A DNA stretch of 64,000 nt from Nocardia rhizosphaerihabitans (GCF_014646295.1 NZ_BMNE01000006.1:124001-188000); one strand, 5' to 3'. Shown: positions 9,327 to 17,921, numbered from the stretch's first letter. Translations and numbers: made by a program. The notes: generated by a model from the sequence alone, not told the origin.

Positions 9327-9388
9327 AGTTCATGGACGCAAGAGGCGGCACCGCTAGAGTCGAGGCGAGCGGAGGAGGCAGGGAGCAG

Positions 9389-10111
9389 ATGACGACGTCC
9401 GGCGACACGGCGTTACCGAAATCGGTCGAGCTGATGTGGGGGCTCGAGCAGCCCGGCGCGCGCGGCCCACGGCGCGGACTCACCCTCGATCAGATCCTGG
9501 ACGCGGCCGTCGCGGTGGCCGACGCGGAGGGGTACGCGGCACTGTCGATGAACCGGGTCGCCAAGCAACTCGGCTTCACCGCCATGTCGCTGTATCGCTA
9601 TGTCGACAGCAAGAACACGCTGATCGACCTGCTGATGGATCGGGTGGTCGGCGAGCCGCCCGCGATCGCGGCGGACACCCCGTGGCGGCCCGGTCTCGAA
9701 CAGTGGGCGAGCGCGGAATTCGAGCGGATCGGCCGCCACCCGTGGTGGGTGGACATCCCGCTGAACCGGCCGCCGATGGGGCCCAACAACATGGCCTGGC
9801 TCGACGCCGGTCTGCGGCTACTGGGCGAGACGGCGGTCCCCGAGCCGATCAAGCTCCAGCTCGTGATGAACCTGTCGATGTTCGTGATGGGCAAGCGCCG
9901 GGCCGTGCGGGACCTGCAGACGGAGGAGGACGGCGACTTCGCCTCGGTGATGGCCAGGGTGCTCGACCCGCAGCGCTTTCCCTCGGTGTCGGCCGCGCTG
10001 TCCGCCTCCGCCTTCTACGACGACGAGATCGACTGGGACAAAGCCGATTTCGAGTTCGGTCTGGCGCGGCTGCTGGACGGCTACGAGGTCTTCATCCGCA
10101 CCTTCGACTGA
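9389..10111 (+). CDS. TetR family regulator, likely repressor of the divergent ABC exporter
   Basis: The 240-residue product has an N-terminal helix-turn-helix (LDQILDAAVAVADAEG, then MNRVAKQLGFTAMSLYRYVDSK) at about residues 33-80 and a C-terminal domain of the class-1 TetR type. I chose ATG 9389 because GGAGGAGGCAGGGAG lies directly upstream; an in-frame ATG at 9332 would place the start just after the operators. It is divergent from the DrrAB-like genes with two palindromes between them. Known cousins repress efflux genes until a drug binds. The effector here is unknown. Confidence 0.9.
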   Translation: MTTSGDTALPKSVELMWGLEQPGARGPRRGLTLDQILDAAVAVADAEGYAALSMNRVAKQLGFTAMSLYRYVDSKNTLIDLLMDRVVGEPPAIAADTPWRPGLEQWASAEFERIGRHPWWVDIPLNRPPMGPNNMAWLDAGLRLLGETAVPEPIKLQLVMNLSMFVMGKRRAVRDLQTEEDGDFASVMARVLDPQRFPSVSAALSASAFYDDEIDWDKADFEFGLARLLDGYEVFIRTFD

Positions 10112-10115
10112 CTTG

Positions 10116-10589
10116 CTACACCGAAAGGTCGCGGCGCAGCTTGGCGACGTGGCCGGTGGCGCGGACGTTGTACTGGGCCAGTTCGATCTTGCCCTGCTCG
10201 TCGACCAGGAAGGTCGAGCGGATCACGCCGGTGACGGTCTTGCCGTACATCATCTTCTCGCCGAACGCGCCCCACTCCTTGAGCACGTCGCGCTCGGGGT
10301 CCGACAGCAGCGGGAAGTTCAGGCCCTCGGCGTCGCGGAACTTGGCCAGCTTGGCGGGCTTGTCCGGCGAGATGCCGATGACGTCGAGGCCAGCGCCGCC
10401 GAGTTCGGCCAGATTGTCGCGGAAATCGCAGGCCTGCTTGGTGCAGCCGGGGGTACTCGCGGCCGGGTAGAAGTAGACGATCACCTTGCGTCCGCGGTAG
10501 TCCGACAGCGACACATCTTTGCCGTCGGCGTCGGGCAGCGTGAAATCGGGTGCGGTGTCTCCGGGGGAGAGGCGATGGTTGTCGGTCAC
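10116..10589 (-). CDS. bcp: Thiol peroxidase / peroxiredoxin Bcp
   Basis: This cytosolic peroxiredoxin reduces peroxides using thioredoxin. From GTG at 10589 it is 157 residues. It has the peroxidatic Cys at 49 in STPGCT and a resolving Cys at 54, the five-residue spacing typical of atypical 2-Cys Bcp enzymes. FYP and SDYRGRKVIVYF around the thioredoxin fold are typical too. An in-frame ATG at 10625 would add 12 residues without family support. It converges with the TetR gene, with 4 bases between stops. Confidence 0.92.
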   Translation of the reverse strand: MTDNHRLSPGDTAPDFTLPDADGKDVSLSDYRGRKVIVYFYPAASTPGCTKQACDFRDNLAELGGAGLDVIGISPDKPAKLAKFRDAEGLNFPLLSDPERDVLKEWGAFGEKMMYGKTVTGVIRSTFLVDEQGKIELAQYNVRATGHVAKLRRDLSV

Positions 10590-10666
10590 CACCGCACGGT
10601 AACCGACCGGGTCCGGCGAAGGCATGGATAGACTCGTCGGCGAGCAGACACATACTGGAGGTGACG

Positions 10667-10894
10667 GTGGCCAAGGACGACACCGACCGGATCGAGCGCG
10701 AGATCGAAATCGCGCGCGCCCGGTTGGCGACGACGCTCGACGAACTGGCGGTGCGCGCCGATCCGCAGCGGATCGCGGACGACACCAAGGCGATCGTGGT
10801 CGCCAAGTTGAACGAGCCGAAGGTCAAATACACACTGATCGGTGCGGGCGCCCTGGTGGCGGGCCTGGTCCTGGTGAAGATCTTCCGTCGCTGA
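10667..10894 (+). CDS. DUF3618 family small membrane protein
   Basis: The 75-residue protein starts at GTG 10667, preceded six bases away by GGAGG. A charged N-terminal helix (DTDRIEREIEIARARL) contains the DUF3618 pattern of a short amphipathic segment followed by LDELAVRADP. One transmembrane helix (YTLIGAGALVAGLVLV) lies near the C-terminus, ending KIFRR. Such proteins are widespread in actinobacteria and have no assigned function. A strong bidirectional terminator follows. Confidence 0.85.
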   Translation: MAKDDTDRIEREIEIARARLATTLDELAVRADPQRIADDTKAIVVAKLNEPKVKYTLIGAGALVAGLVLVKIFRR

Positions 10895-10906
10895 ATTCCG
10901 GCGACA

Positions 10907-10955
10907 CAAAAAGAACACCCGATGCGGCTGCGGCCACATCGGGTGTTCTTTTTTC
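10907..10955. terminator. Bidirectional Rho-independent terminator
   Basis: A 16-bp stem (10909-10924 and 10937-10952) is flanked by A-run and T-run on its two sides, so it can stop transcription from both converging genes. Confidence 0.88.
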
Positions 10956-10964
10956 GGTACTACC

Positions 10965-11261
10965 TCAGACCGTGGGGCAGGCGAAGCCGTCACCGTCGGG
11001 GTCGAGGTGCGGGGAGTAGCCCGCCTCGCCACGGAACAGAGGGGCGCGGCCCGCGGCGATGGCCTCGTCGCAGCTGCGGAAGGCACCGCCCGCCGAACCG
11101 GTCTGGACCAGGTTGGCCGAGCCGGTCGCGTTGAGGATGGAGTCGAAGCTGGAAGAGCCGGTGCCCGAGGACCCGGTCGCCATATCGGCGTGGGCGGCGG
11201 GGGCGGCTAGCAGGGACAGCCCTGCGACGGCGAGGCTGACGGTAAGCCGGCGAACGTTCAT
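10965..11261 (-). CDS. Small secreted protein with Excalibur calcium-binding motif
   Basis: The 98-residue precursor starts with MNVRRLTVSLAVAG and has a signal peptide cleaved around APAAHA. The middle is Gly/Ser/Thr-rich (TGSSGTGSSS). The C-terminal 40 residues form an Excalibur domain: FRSCDEAIAAGRAPLFRGE, then the DPDGDGFAC calcium-loop motif. Such domains bind calcium in extracellular proteins. The Ser/Gly segment resembles that of the secreted protein at 20246-20599. Upstream in-frame codons lack a signal sequence, so I chose ATG at 11261. Confidence 0.88.
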   Translation of the reverse strand: MNVRRLTVSLAVAGLSLLAAPAAHADMATGSSGTGSSSFDSILNATGSANLVQTGSAGGAFRSCDEAIAAGRAPLFRGEAGYSPHLDPDGDGFACPTV

Positions 11262-11396
11262 TGATTCCTCTATGTCTGGCGCGGTTCGGTTGTGGGCCCG
11301 GACACTTGGTGGTCGGGCGGCCCCGTCCACCTTTGTGACGGGGCGTCCGGTTGTCAACCGCGCGAGCCCTACCAGATCCCCGCGACCGGCGGTCGG

Positions 11397-12374
11397 TTAT
11401 TCGCCCAGGCGCCGGCCGGTGCGGTGTTCGGCCGGGACGGTGCCCATCCGGCCCGCCTGGAAATCCTCCATGGCCTCGATGATTTCCTCGCGGGTGTTCA
11501 TGACGAACGGCCCGTACTGGATCACCGGTTCGCGCAACGGGATTCCGCCGAGCAGCAGGACTTCGAGATCGCCGGTGGTGCTGTGCTGGGTGGTGTCGGC
11601 GGTCAGCGTGATCGCGTCGCCCTTGCCGAAGACCGCCAGCTGCCCGGTGCCGATCGGCCTGCGATCGACGCCGGCGGTGCCGCTGCCCGACAGCACGTAG
11701 GCCATGGCGGTGTAGTCCTTGGGCCACGGAGTTTCCAGCTGCGCACCGGGTACGAGCGAGGCGTGGGCGTAGGCGATCGGGGTGTAGGTGGAGCCGGGTC
11801 CGGCGAAACCGGCGAGCTCACCGGCGATGACGCGGACGAGCGCACCGCCGTCGTGTGAGCTGACCAGGGTCAGCTCACCGGCGCGCAGGTCCTGGTAGCG
11901 CGGGGTGGCGAACTTGTTCGCCCGCGGCAGGTTGACCCACAGCTGGATGCCGTGGAAGGTGCCGCCGGAGATGACGAGCTTCTCCTCGGGCAGTTCGTCG
12001 TGCAGCATGCCGGAGCCTGCGGTCATCCACTGTGTGTCGCCCTCGCTGATGACGCCACCGCCACCTTGCGAGTCGTGGTGGACCATGGTGCCGTCGAGCA
12101 TGTAGGTGACGGTCTCGAAGCCGCGGTGTGGATGCCAGGGCGCGCCCTTGGCCTCGTACGGCTCGTAGGCGACGGGACCCATCTGGTCGAGCAGGATGAA
12201 GGGGTCGGCCGAGCGCAGGTCGACGCTCGGGAACGGCCGGGTCACCTCGAAGCCCGCGCCTTCCTGCTGGCGTGACGCGGTGACGATCTGGCGGACCGGT
12301 CGCTGGGTCTCGGTGACATCGGGGCGGGGCAGCCGGGGCAGCACCATGATGTCGTCGACGGTGATTGCGGGCAT
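11397..12374 (-). CDS. Pirin family protein (bicupin)
   Basis: The 325-residue bicupin has the pirin N-terminal metal site in PWHPHRGFETVTYMLDG, the GDTQWMTAGSGMLHDE loop and the C-terminal pirin domain. Some pirins are quercetin 2,3-dioxygenases and others act as redox-sensing cofactors, so activity is not certain. ATG 12374 follows an AGGAGG-containing sequence. A MarR-type gene starts 74 bases away on the other strand. The gap holds a CCAT-N9-ATGG symmetry (12414-12430) that could be a MarR site, though it is weak. Confidence 0.9.
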   Translation of the reverse strand: MPAITVDDIMVLPRLPRPDVTETQRPVRQIVTASRQQEGAGFEVTRPFPSVDLRSADPFILLDQMGPVAYEPYEAKGAPWHPHRGFETVTYMLDGTMVHHDSQGGGGVISEGDTQWMTAGSGMLHDELPEEKLVISGGTFHGIQLWVNLPRANKFATPRYQDLRAGELTLVSSHDGGALVRVIAGELAGFAGPGSTYTPIAYAHASLVPGAQLETPWPKDYTAMAYVLSGSGTAGVDRRPIGTGQLAVFGKGDAITLTADTTQHSTTGDLEVLLLGGIPLREPVIQYGPFVMNTREEIIEAMEDFQAGRMGTVPAEHRTGRRLGE

Positions 12375-12447
12375 GGGATGCGCCTCCTGGATGGCTCTGC
12401 GGTCGCTTTGTTTCCATGTCAACCAAATGGGTTCTAGGATCATTCCC

Positions 12448-12912
12448 GTGACCCGATGGTTGTCCGAGGAAGAGCAGCAGACCTGGCAGGCCTATATCCG
12501 CATGCGCCAGCGTCTGGACGCGGCGATCGCGGCGGGCCTGGCCGAGCACGGTCTGTCGATGGCCGACTACGAGCTGATGGTGCCGCTGTCGGCGACGCCG
12601 CACGGGTGCATGCGGGCCAAGGAACTCGTGGGCGAGGTGTGCTGGGACAAATCCCGGCTCTCCAAGCAGCTCGCCCGGATGGCGGCGCGCGGACTCGTCG
12701 ACCGCAGACCCGCCGAGGACGACGCCCGCGGGATCGTCGTCTCGCTGACCGAGGAGGGCCGCGCGGTCCTCGGCCGGGCCGCGCCCGAGCATGTCGAGCT
12801 GGTGCGTGACCTGTTCGTCGACCGGCTGACCCAGCGGGAGAGCATGGCTCTGCGGTCGCTGTCGGAGAAGGTGATCGCGATGAGCGACGATCGAACATCG
12901 CTGCCGGGCTAA
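12448..12912 (+). CDS. MarR family transcriptional regulator
   Basis: This 154-residue winged-helix protein begins at GTG (MTRWLSEEEQQTW). It has the MarR core SMADYELMVPLS, the recognition region KELVGEVCWDKSRLSKQLARMAARGLVDR and the wing DDARGIVVSLTEEGR. A Cys in the recognition region (VCWDKS) could be redox-sensitive, but this is speculation. Divergent placement next to the pirin gene suggests it controls that gene and itself; oxidative or phenolic signals are usual for this pairing. Confidence 0.88.
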   Translation: MTRWLSEEEQQTWQAYIRMRQRLDAAIAAGLAEHGLSMADYELMVPLSATPHGCMRAKELVGEVCWDKSRLSKQLARMAARGLVDRRPAEDDARGIVVSLTEEGRAVLGRAAPEHVELVRDLFVDRLTQRESMALRSLSEKVIAMSDDRTSLPG

Positions 12913-12975
12913 CGGTTTCGCGCATCGGGCCGATGCACAGTCGAGGGGCGGAACTCGTCGAACCGAGGGGTGGCC

Positions 12976-13755
12976 ATGAACGTTCGAGCAAGGTGTGCCG
13001 GTGTCGTAGCCGCGGTGGGTGTGGTTGTGCTCGTCGGGTGCTCGTCCGCGCCGTCCGAGGACTCGCCGACGTCGTCTGTGACGGCGACGCATGCCGAGGC
13101 GAGCGGACAATCGGGGGCGCCCGCGGTTCCCGTCACGTCCACCTCGGCAGGACCGGCTACCGTGTCGACTCCGTCGCCCGGGCCGGCGACCACCATCATC
13201 TCGGTCGTCGCCGTGAACGCCGCAGGTCAGCCCAGCGACGGGTTCACCGTCACCACCCCCGACCCGTTCGGCGCGTTGGACTGCAAGTACGCCGAGCCCA
13301 GCCGTTCGGCGAACACCCCGGGCATCTACTCCGGCTGCGGCGCCTCCGCCGATTCGGCCGATGTCTGCTGGGCCCCGCCTGGCAACACCACCCTCCTGTG
13401 CGCGAACGACCCCTGGCAGCGCACCCTGCGTCGCTATACGGTGACTCCGCCCCTCACCCCCGTCGGCCGCACCGACTCCCCCGAACCCTGGGCGCTGGAA
13501 CTGGCCGACGGCCGCCACTGCCGCATCCGTGTCGGCGGTGCGTGGGGTGGCCGCTCCGACGGACTGGTCGGCGCGTACTCCTGCACCGGTGGCAACGACG
13601 TGGTCCTGCAACCGTCGAACGCCGGCACCGCGATCGACACCTCGTCGAGCACCTGGCAGGTGGCCGTCGGCCCGCTCGGCTCGGGTAACCCGGACTTCCC
13701 ACCACCACCGCAAGTCGCCGTGCGCACCGCGTATTTCGCCGCGAGCGCGGACTGA
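12976..13755 (+). CDS. Putative secreted lipoprotein of unknown function
   Basis: The 259-residue product carries a classical lipobox LVGC at residues 21-24, so it is probably lipid-anchored outside the membrane. A Ser/Thr/Pro-rich stretch follows to about residue 75. The remainder contains five or more cysteines (DCKY, SGCG, VCWAP, LLCAND, HCRI, YSCTGG), probably forming disulfides. I chose ATG 12976, with GAGGGG upstream, over a GTG two codons earlier. I do not recognise a domain. It is a single gene, convergent with the cupin gene. Confidence 0.8.
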   Translation: MNVRARCAGVVAAVGVVVLVGCSSAPSEDSPTSSVTATHAEASGQSGAPAVPVTSTSAGPATVSTPSPGPATTIISVVAVNAAGQPSDGFTVTTPDPFGALDCKYAEPSRSANTPGIYSGCGASADSADVCWAPPGNTTLLCANDPWQRTLRRYTVTPPLTPVGRTDSPEPWALELADGRHCRIRVGGAWGGRSDGLVGAYSCTGGNDVVLQPSNAGTAIDTSSSTWQVAVGPLGSGNPDFPPPPQVAVRTAYFAASAD

Positions 13756-13800
13756 GCTGACGACCCCGCGGCAGTTGCGGACGGCCTCGTGCGCGCCGAT

Positions 13801-14196
13801 TCAGGCGAGTGCGGTGCCTGTTGTCGCGGTGATGTGGTCGGGGACCTCACCCGCGTAGTCGCCCGTGGTCAAGGTTCCGGACGGTTCGAACAACAGCAGC
13901 GTCGCGCCGTCGGCAGAGGACGGGCGGTGGTCGACACCGCGCGGCACGACGTAGGTGTCGTTGCGGTGCAGGGTGATTCGTCGTGGCGGGCTATCCCGCT
14001 CGCGCAGGTCGATGTCGAGTGTGCCGTCGAGGACGAGGAAGAACTCGTCGGTGTCGTGGTGCGCGTGCCACAGATGCTCGCCGCGCACCTTGGCCAGTCG
14101 CACGTCCCAGTCGTTGACGCGCGTGAGAATCCGGGGGCTCCAGAGCGTGTCGAAGGTGGCGAGCGCGGCGTCGATATTCCTCGGTCGATCGGTCAT
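13801..14196 (-). CDS. Small cupin-domain protein
   Basis: This 131-residue single-domain cupin has both conserved motifs. The first is HLWHAHHDTDEFFLVLDG, with three His/Glu metal ligands. The second is DTYVVPRGVDHRPSS. It belongs to the mannose-6-phosphate isomerase-like small cupins whose substrates are mostly unknown. It is divergent from the GlxA-type regulator gene at 14248, with 51 bases between starts, so that regulator may control it. Confidence 0.88.
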   Translation of the reverse strand: MTDRPRNIDAALATFDTLWSPRILTRVNDWDVRLAKVRGEHLWHAHHDTDEFFLVLDGTLDIDLRERDSPPRRITLHRNDTYVVPRGVDHRPSSADGATLLLFEPSGTLTTGDYAGEVPDHITATTGTALA

Positions 14197-14247
14197 GCCT
14201 CATGGTCGCGGTTGCGTTCGGTGCCCGACCAGTGCGATGAATGACAC

Positions 14248-15228
14248 ATGTCGAAAGATTTCTCGCAGCCGGGCCTGCACCGGGTCGCGGCGCTCGTCGA
14301 CGAGGGATCGAACCCGTTCGAGCTGGCCTGCATGACCGAGGTGTTCGGCATCGACCGGCCCGAGGTCGGCGGGCTGCTCTACGACTTCCGGCTCTGCGCT
14401 CACCGGCGCGAGGTGCCGATGCGGCAGAACTTCTTCACAATGACCGGCCTGGCCGACCTCACCCTGCTCGACTCCGCCGACACCGTGATCGTGCCCAATC
14501 GCCCGGACACCGAGACAGCACGCCATCCGGCCGTGCTCGGGGCGATCGCACGGGCGCATGCGCGCGGAGCGCGGCTGGTCGGCATGTGCAGCGGGGCGTT
14601 CACGCTCGCCGAAGCCGGGGTGCTCACCGGTCGCACCGTCACCCTGCACTGGCAGTGGGCGGCCGAATTCCGGCGCAGGTTCCCCGACACCGAGGTCGAC
14701 GATGCCGTGCTGTTCATCGACGACGGCGACGTTCTCACTTCCGCGGGCAGCGCGGCGGCGCTCGACCTGGCCCTGCACCTGGTCGGCCGCGACCACGGTA
14801 CGCAGATCGCCACCGCGGTCGCGCGCCGTCTCGTCTTCGCCGCGCACCGCAGGGGCGGACAGCGCCAGTTCATCGAGCGCCCGGTGCCCCGCGATCCCGG
14901 TCCGTCACTGGCGGCGACGGTGGAGTGGGCCGAACATCATGCGACCGAACCTATTACGGTCGCGGATATCGCGGCCGTCGGCTGTGTGAGCGTGGCGACC
15001 CTGCATCGGCGTTTCCGTGCCGAACTCGGCTGCACCCCGCTGGCCTGGCTCACCGCCCGTCGCCTGGACTACGCCCGTAGCCTTCTCGAGGCAAGCGAGC
15101 TTTCGGTGGAGCAGGTCGCGAGCGCGAGCGGCCTCGGCACCGCGGTGAACCTGCGCACCCACCTCGCTGCCGCGACCGGCCTCACCCCGACCGCCTACCG
15201 CAGACAGTTCCGTACCCGACCCGCATGA
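14248..15228 (+). CDS. GlxA family AraC-type transcriptional regulator with DJ-1/PfpI domain
   Basis: The 326-residue protein combines an N-terminal DJ-1/PfpI-like class I amidotransferase domain (residues about 10-185) with an AraC helix-turn-helix domain (about 215-320). The elbow Cys is present in GMCSGAFTLAEAG and is followed by LHWQWAAEF, both typical of the GlxA family. The AraC part has ITVADIAAVGCVSVATLHRRF and LTPTAYRRQF. Proteins of this group often sense small metabolites and activate nearby catabolic genes. The divergent cupin gene is the nearest candidate target. Confidence 0.93.
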   Translation: MSKDFSQPGLHRVAALVDEGSNPFELACMTEVFGIDRPEVGGLLYDFRLCAHRREVPMRQNFFTMTGLADLTLLDSADTVIVPNRPDTETARHPAVLGAIARAHARGARLVGMCSGAFTLAEAGVLTGRTVTLHWQWAAEFRRRFPDTEVDDAVLFIDDGDVLTSAGSAAALDLALHLVGRDHGTQIATAVARRLVFAAHRRGGQRQFIERPVPRDPGPSLAATVEWAEHHATEPITVADIAAVGCVSVATLHRRFRAELGCTPLAWLTARRLDYARSLLEASELSVEQVASASGLGTAVNLRTHLAAATGLTPTAYRRQFRTRPA

Positions 15229-15258
15229 TCGCCGTGACCGACCCTGGCCGATCCGCGC

Positions 15259-16152
15259 CTACGACGGCTGGATCAGCTTGGTCGCCGCAGCGGCCGCGAT
15301 GGCTTGCGCCGCGGCGCTCAGTGCGGGCGAGTCGAGCTTCCACTGCTGCCAGTACAGCGGCACGTCGATGTGGGCCCGCCCGTTGAGGTTGACGAGAGTT
15401 CCCGCGGCCCTGTCCTTTTCGGTCTGTAGATCGGGCAGCATGCCCCAGCCCATCCCGAGCCGCACCGCGTCGCCGAAGGCATTGGAGGACGGCACGAAAT
15501 GGGTCGGCGGATCGATCGGCCGGGACGACTGGAGACGGACGTGCCGGAACTGCAGATCGTCCTTGCGGTCGAACTGGATCATCGGCACGTTCGCGTACGA
15601 ACCCGGTCGCGAGCCGTCGGGAAACCAGTACTGCACGAAATCCGGCGTCGCGAGTGGCTGGTACCGCATGGCGCCGAGCGGTTCGACCTTGCAGCCCTGC
15701 ACCGGGGTCGCGGTCGAGGTGATCGCGGCCATCACCGTGCCGTCGCGGAGTAGCTGGGTGGTGTGTTCCTCGTCCTCGCGATGCAGTTCGAAATAGCTAT
15801 CGCCACGTGCCCGTGCGAGCGCGGGCATCACCCAGGTCTCCAGCGAATCGGCGTTGACGGCGATCGGGATCCTGGCGGGGCCGACAGCGCGACCGGCGCC
15901 GCCGAGTTCGCGGGCCGTGTCGCCGGTGAGCAACTCGACCTGGCGCGCCAACCGCAGCACGGCGAGCCCGGATTCCGTGGCGCGCACGGGTTTCGAGCGC
16001 TGCACCAGAATGAGTCCGGCCGATTCCTCCAGCGCCTTGATCCGCTGGCTGATCGCCGACGGGGTGACGTTCAACCGCCGCGCGGCCGCCTCGAAGGTGC
16101 CTTCGGTGAGCACGGCGTCTAGCGCCCGCAATTGGTCCAGCTGTAGCTCCAC
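15259..16152 (-). CDS. lysG: LysR family regulator of lysine/arginine export (LysG/ArgP)
   Basis: The 297-residue LysR protein has an N-terminal HTH (GTFEAAARRLNVTPSAISQRIKALEESAG, residues about 18-47) and the ArgP-type effector domain. Divergent placement against lysE matches the LysG-LysE pair of corynebacteria, where LysG with lysine, arginine or histidine turns on lysE. The gap of 72 bases between the starts holds AT-rich DNA (16150-16190), unusual here, that should contain both promoters and the LysG site. Confidence 0.92.
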   Translation of the reverse strand: MELQLDQLRALDAVLTEGTFEAAARRLNVTPSAISQRIKALEESAGLILVQRSKPVRATESGLAVLRLARQVELLTGDTARELGGAGRAVGPARIPIAVNADSLETWVMPALARARGDSYFELHREDEEHTTQLLRDGTVMAAITSTATPVQGCKVEPLGAMRYQPLATPDFVQYWFPDGSRPGSYANVPMIQFDRKDDLQFRHVRLQSSRPIDPPTHFVPSSNAFGDAVRLGMGWGMLPDLQTEKDRAAGTLVNLNGRAHIDVPLYWQQWKLDSPALSAAAQAIAAAAATKLIQPS

Positions 16153-16224
16153 ATAAGCAATTCTAATGGTAATGAAGAATCATTAGCTGGCCTGAAAATT
16201 GATGGTCTCTTAACGTCGAAAGAC

Positions 16225-16845
16225 GTGACGGCATCTTCCGCGGCACTGGCCGCCCTCTCCGGATTGGGCTTCGGGCTCTCGCTCATCGTGGCGATCGGCG
16301 CGCAGAACGCCTTCGTGCTGCGTCAAGGCGTGCGCGGGCAGCACGTGCTGCCGGTGATCGCCGTGTGCGCCCTCTCCGACATCGTGCTGATCGCGGCAGG
16401 GGTTGCGGGCTTCGGGACGGTCGTCGAGGCGATGCCTGCCATCGTGACCGTCGCCCGGTACGCGGGCGCGGCCTTCCTGCTCGGATACGCGGTGCTCGCG
16501 GTGCGGCGGGCGATGAGTTCGTCGGCGCTGATCGCCGACGCCGCGGGCGCCTCGGTGGCCGTCGGCGCGTCGGTACTGACCTGCCTGGCCCTGACCTGGC
16601 TCAATCCGCACGTGTACCTGGACACGGTCGTGCTGCTCGGTTCCTTCGCGAGCACCTACGCGAGTCCGGATCGCTGGTTCCTGGCCGCCGGCGCGATGGT
16701 CGCCAGCGTCGTCTGGTTCCTGGCGCTGGGTTACGGCGCGCGTCGCCTGGGACCGCTGTTCGAGCGTCCTGCCGCGTGGCGCGTTCTCGATTCGCTGATC
16801 GCGGCGATCATGTTCGCGCTGGCGATCGGCCTCGTCGTCTCCTGA
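16225..16845 (+). CDS. lysE: Lysine/arginine exporter LysE
   Basis: This 206-residue inner-membrane exporter of the LysE/ArgO family has about six hydrophobic segments. The diagnostic N-terminal motif is GLSLIVAIGAQNAFVLRQG, and the mid-protein motif ALTWLNPHVYLDTVVL is highly conserved in LysE. It starts at GTG 16225 and is divergent from its likely activator gene. It would protect the cell from toxic basic amino acid levels, for example during growth on peptides. Confidence 0.95.
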   Translation: MTASSAALAALSGLGFGLSLIVAIGAQNAFVLRQGVRGQHVLPVIAVCALSDIVLIAAGVAGFGTVVEAMPAIVTVARYAGAAFLLGYAVLAVRRAMSSSALIADAAGASVAVGASVLTCLALTWLNPHVYLDTVVLLGSFASTYASPDRWFLAAGAMVASVVWFLALGYGARRLGPLFERPAAWRVLDSLIAAIMFALAIGLVVS

Positions 16846-16866
16846 CCGTGCCCGCTCCGCGCAGGC

Positions 16867-17211
16867 TCAGGACTCGGCTGCCCACGGTTTGAAGGGTGGT
16901 TTCACCCAGAGCAGCTTCTCGTCCGCGTGCGTGCGCACCGCGGCCGCGTGGTCGGGGTTGCGGGCCGCCCACGCGTCCTTCTGGTCGAGGAGGTCCGCGA
17001 CCACCTGCCAGGTCTCGCCGGTGCTGGGTGGATTGGTGTCGGCGGCCCTGGCGAGTTTGCGCAGGGTGGACGCCGGCAGGTCGAGGAGTTCGGCACCGCG
17101 GATATCGCGGGACCACGCGTAGCCTGCCAGGCGGCGGGCCTTGGTGGCGCGGCTCGCGGTGGCCGCGTCGGAATGCGCGTGATCGGGTGCCTGATCGGCG
17201 CTGTCTGGCAC
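16867..17211 (-). CDS. Conserved actinobacterial hypothetical protein
   Basis: The 114-residue soluble protein is not one I can assign to a named family. It has no signal peptide or transmembrane segment. Visible features are a basic region (ATKARRLAGYAWSRDIRG), a helical LPASTLRKLARAADTNPPSTGETW stretch with HTH-like spacing, and a Trp-rich C-terminus (KPPFKPWAAES). It converges with lysE, 21 bases apart, and lies downstream of the transglycosylase gene on the same strand beyond a terminator hairpin. Codon use matches its neighbours. Confidence 0.7.
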   Translation of the reverse strand: MPDSADQAPDHAHSDAATASRATKARRLAGYAWSRDIRGAELLDLPASTLRKLARAADTNPPSTGETWQVVADLLDQKDAWAARNPDHAAAVRTHADEKLLWVKPPFKPWAAES

Positions 17212-17227
17212 AGGACAATCCTACGAC

Positions 17228-17271
17228 GAACGCCCGCGCTCCGGTCGGCGATGACCGGGGCGCGGGCGTTC
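17228..17271 (-). terminator. Terminator-like hairpin after transglycosylase gene
   Basis: An interrupted 18-bp stem (GAACGCCCGCGC paired with GCGCGGGCGTTC, extended by CCGGTC/GACCGG) closes a 6-base loop. There is no T-run, which is common in actinobacteria. Confidence 0.6.
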
Positions 17272-17285
17272 ACCCGTCAGGTGGC

Positions 17286-17921
17286 TCAGTAGGCGCTGTT
17301 GACGTTGTCCATCGAGCCGTAGCGGTGCGCGGCGTAGTTGCAGGCCGCGACGATGTTGGAAACCGGGTTCCAGACGTCGAACGGGGTGCCCTCGACGTGG
17401 TACGCGGCGAAGGTCGGGTCGATCACCTGGAGCAGGCCCTTGGAGGGGATGCCCATCGCGGCGTTGGAGTCCCACAGGTTGATCGCCTGGGGGTTACCGG
17501 TCGACTCGCGCATGATGTTGCGGTGGATGCCCTCGTAGGTGCCGGGGATGCCCTTGGCGGCCATGATGTCGAGGGCCTGACGGATCCAGCCGTCCAGGTT
17601 GTCCGCGTACACCGGCGGGGCAGGGGCGGGCTCGGGCATCGGGGCCGGGGCGGCCTCGGGAGCAGGCGCGGGGGCGGGAGCGGCCTCCGGCGCGGGGGCC
17701 GGAGCCGGGATCGCCTCGATGGCGGGGGCGGCGCCGACGGCGGGGATGCTCTCCGCCTGCTCGACGACCATGGCTGCACGCTCGGGCACGCTGTCGTCGG
17801 CGAAGGAGACGGCGGAGGACGCGGCTACGGCGACCAGACCGACCGCGGCGACCGCCACGGTGAACGCCTCACGGCGCGAACGACGGCCGATAACGGTGCT
17901 GAGCTTGTCTTTGTTGAGCAT
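17286..17921 (-). CDS. Secreted lytic transglycosylase (SLT domain) with Pro/Ala-rich linker
   Basis: The 211-residue wall-cleaving protein has a signal or anchor segment at about residues 20-40 and an Ala/Pro/Glu low-complexity linker (63-103) built from repeated PAPAPEAA units. It ends in a C-terminal SLT transglycosylase domain. The catalytic Glu is residue 139 in IMRESTGNP, followed by GLLQVIDPTF and a C-terminal NYAAHRYGSMDNV motif, as in actinobacterial phage-tape-measure and Rpf-like lysozymes. It is expected to cut peptidoglycan glycan strands. Its leader region is long (about 600 bases to the next gene). Confidence 0.9.
   Translation of the reverse strand: MLNKDKLSTVIGRRSRREAFTVAVAAVGLVAVAASSAVSFADDSVPERAAMVVEQAESIPAVGAAPAIEAIPAPAPAPEAAPAPAPAPEAAPAPMPEPAPAPPVYADNLDGWIRQALDIMAAKGIPGTYEGIHRNIMRESTGNPQAINLWDSNAAMGIPSKGLLQVIDPTFAAYHVEGTPFDVWNPVSNIVAACNYAAHRYGSMDNVNSAY

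Noticed and set aside
6385..9483. Very long minus-strand frame of about 1030 codons across three genes
   Set aside because: It is rich in Arg/Pro/His, covers a plus-strand gene and the ABC genes in the wrong frame, and has no family pattern; it arises from high GC content.
12414..12430. Strong MarR operator between pirin and MarR genes
   Set aside because: Only a 4-bp CCAT/ATGG symmetry and a weak AACC/GGTT one are visible; not enough for a separate call.
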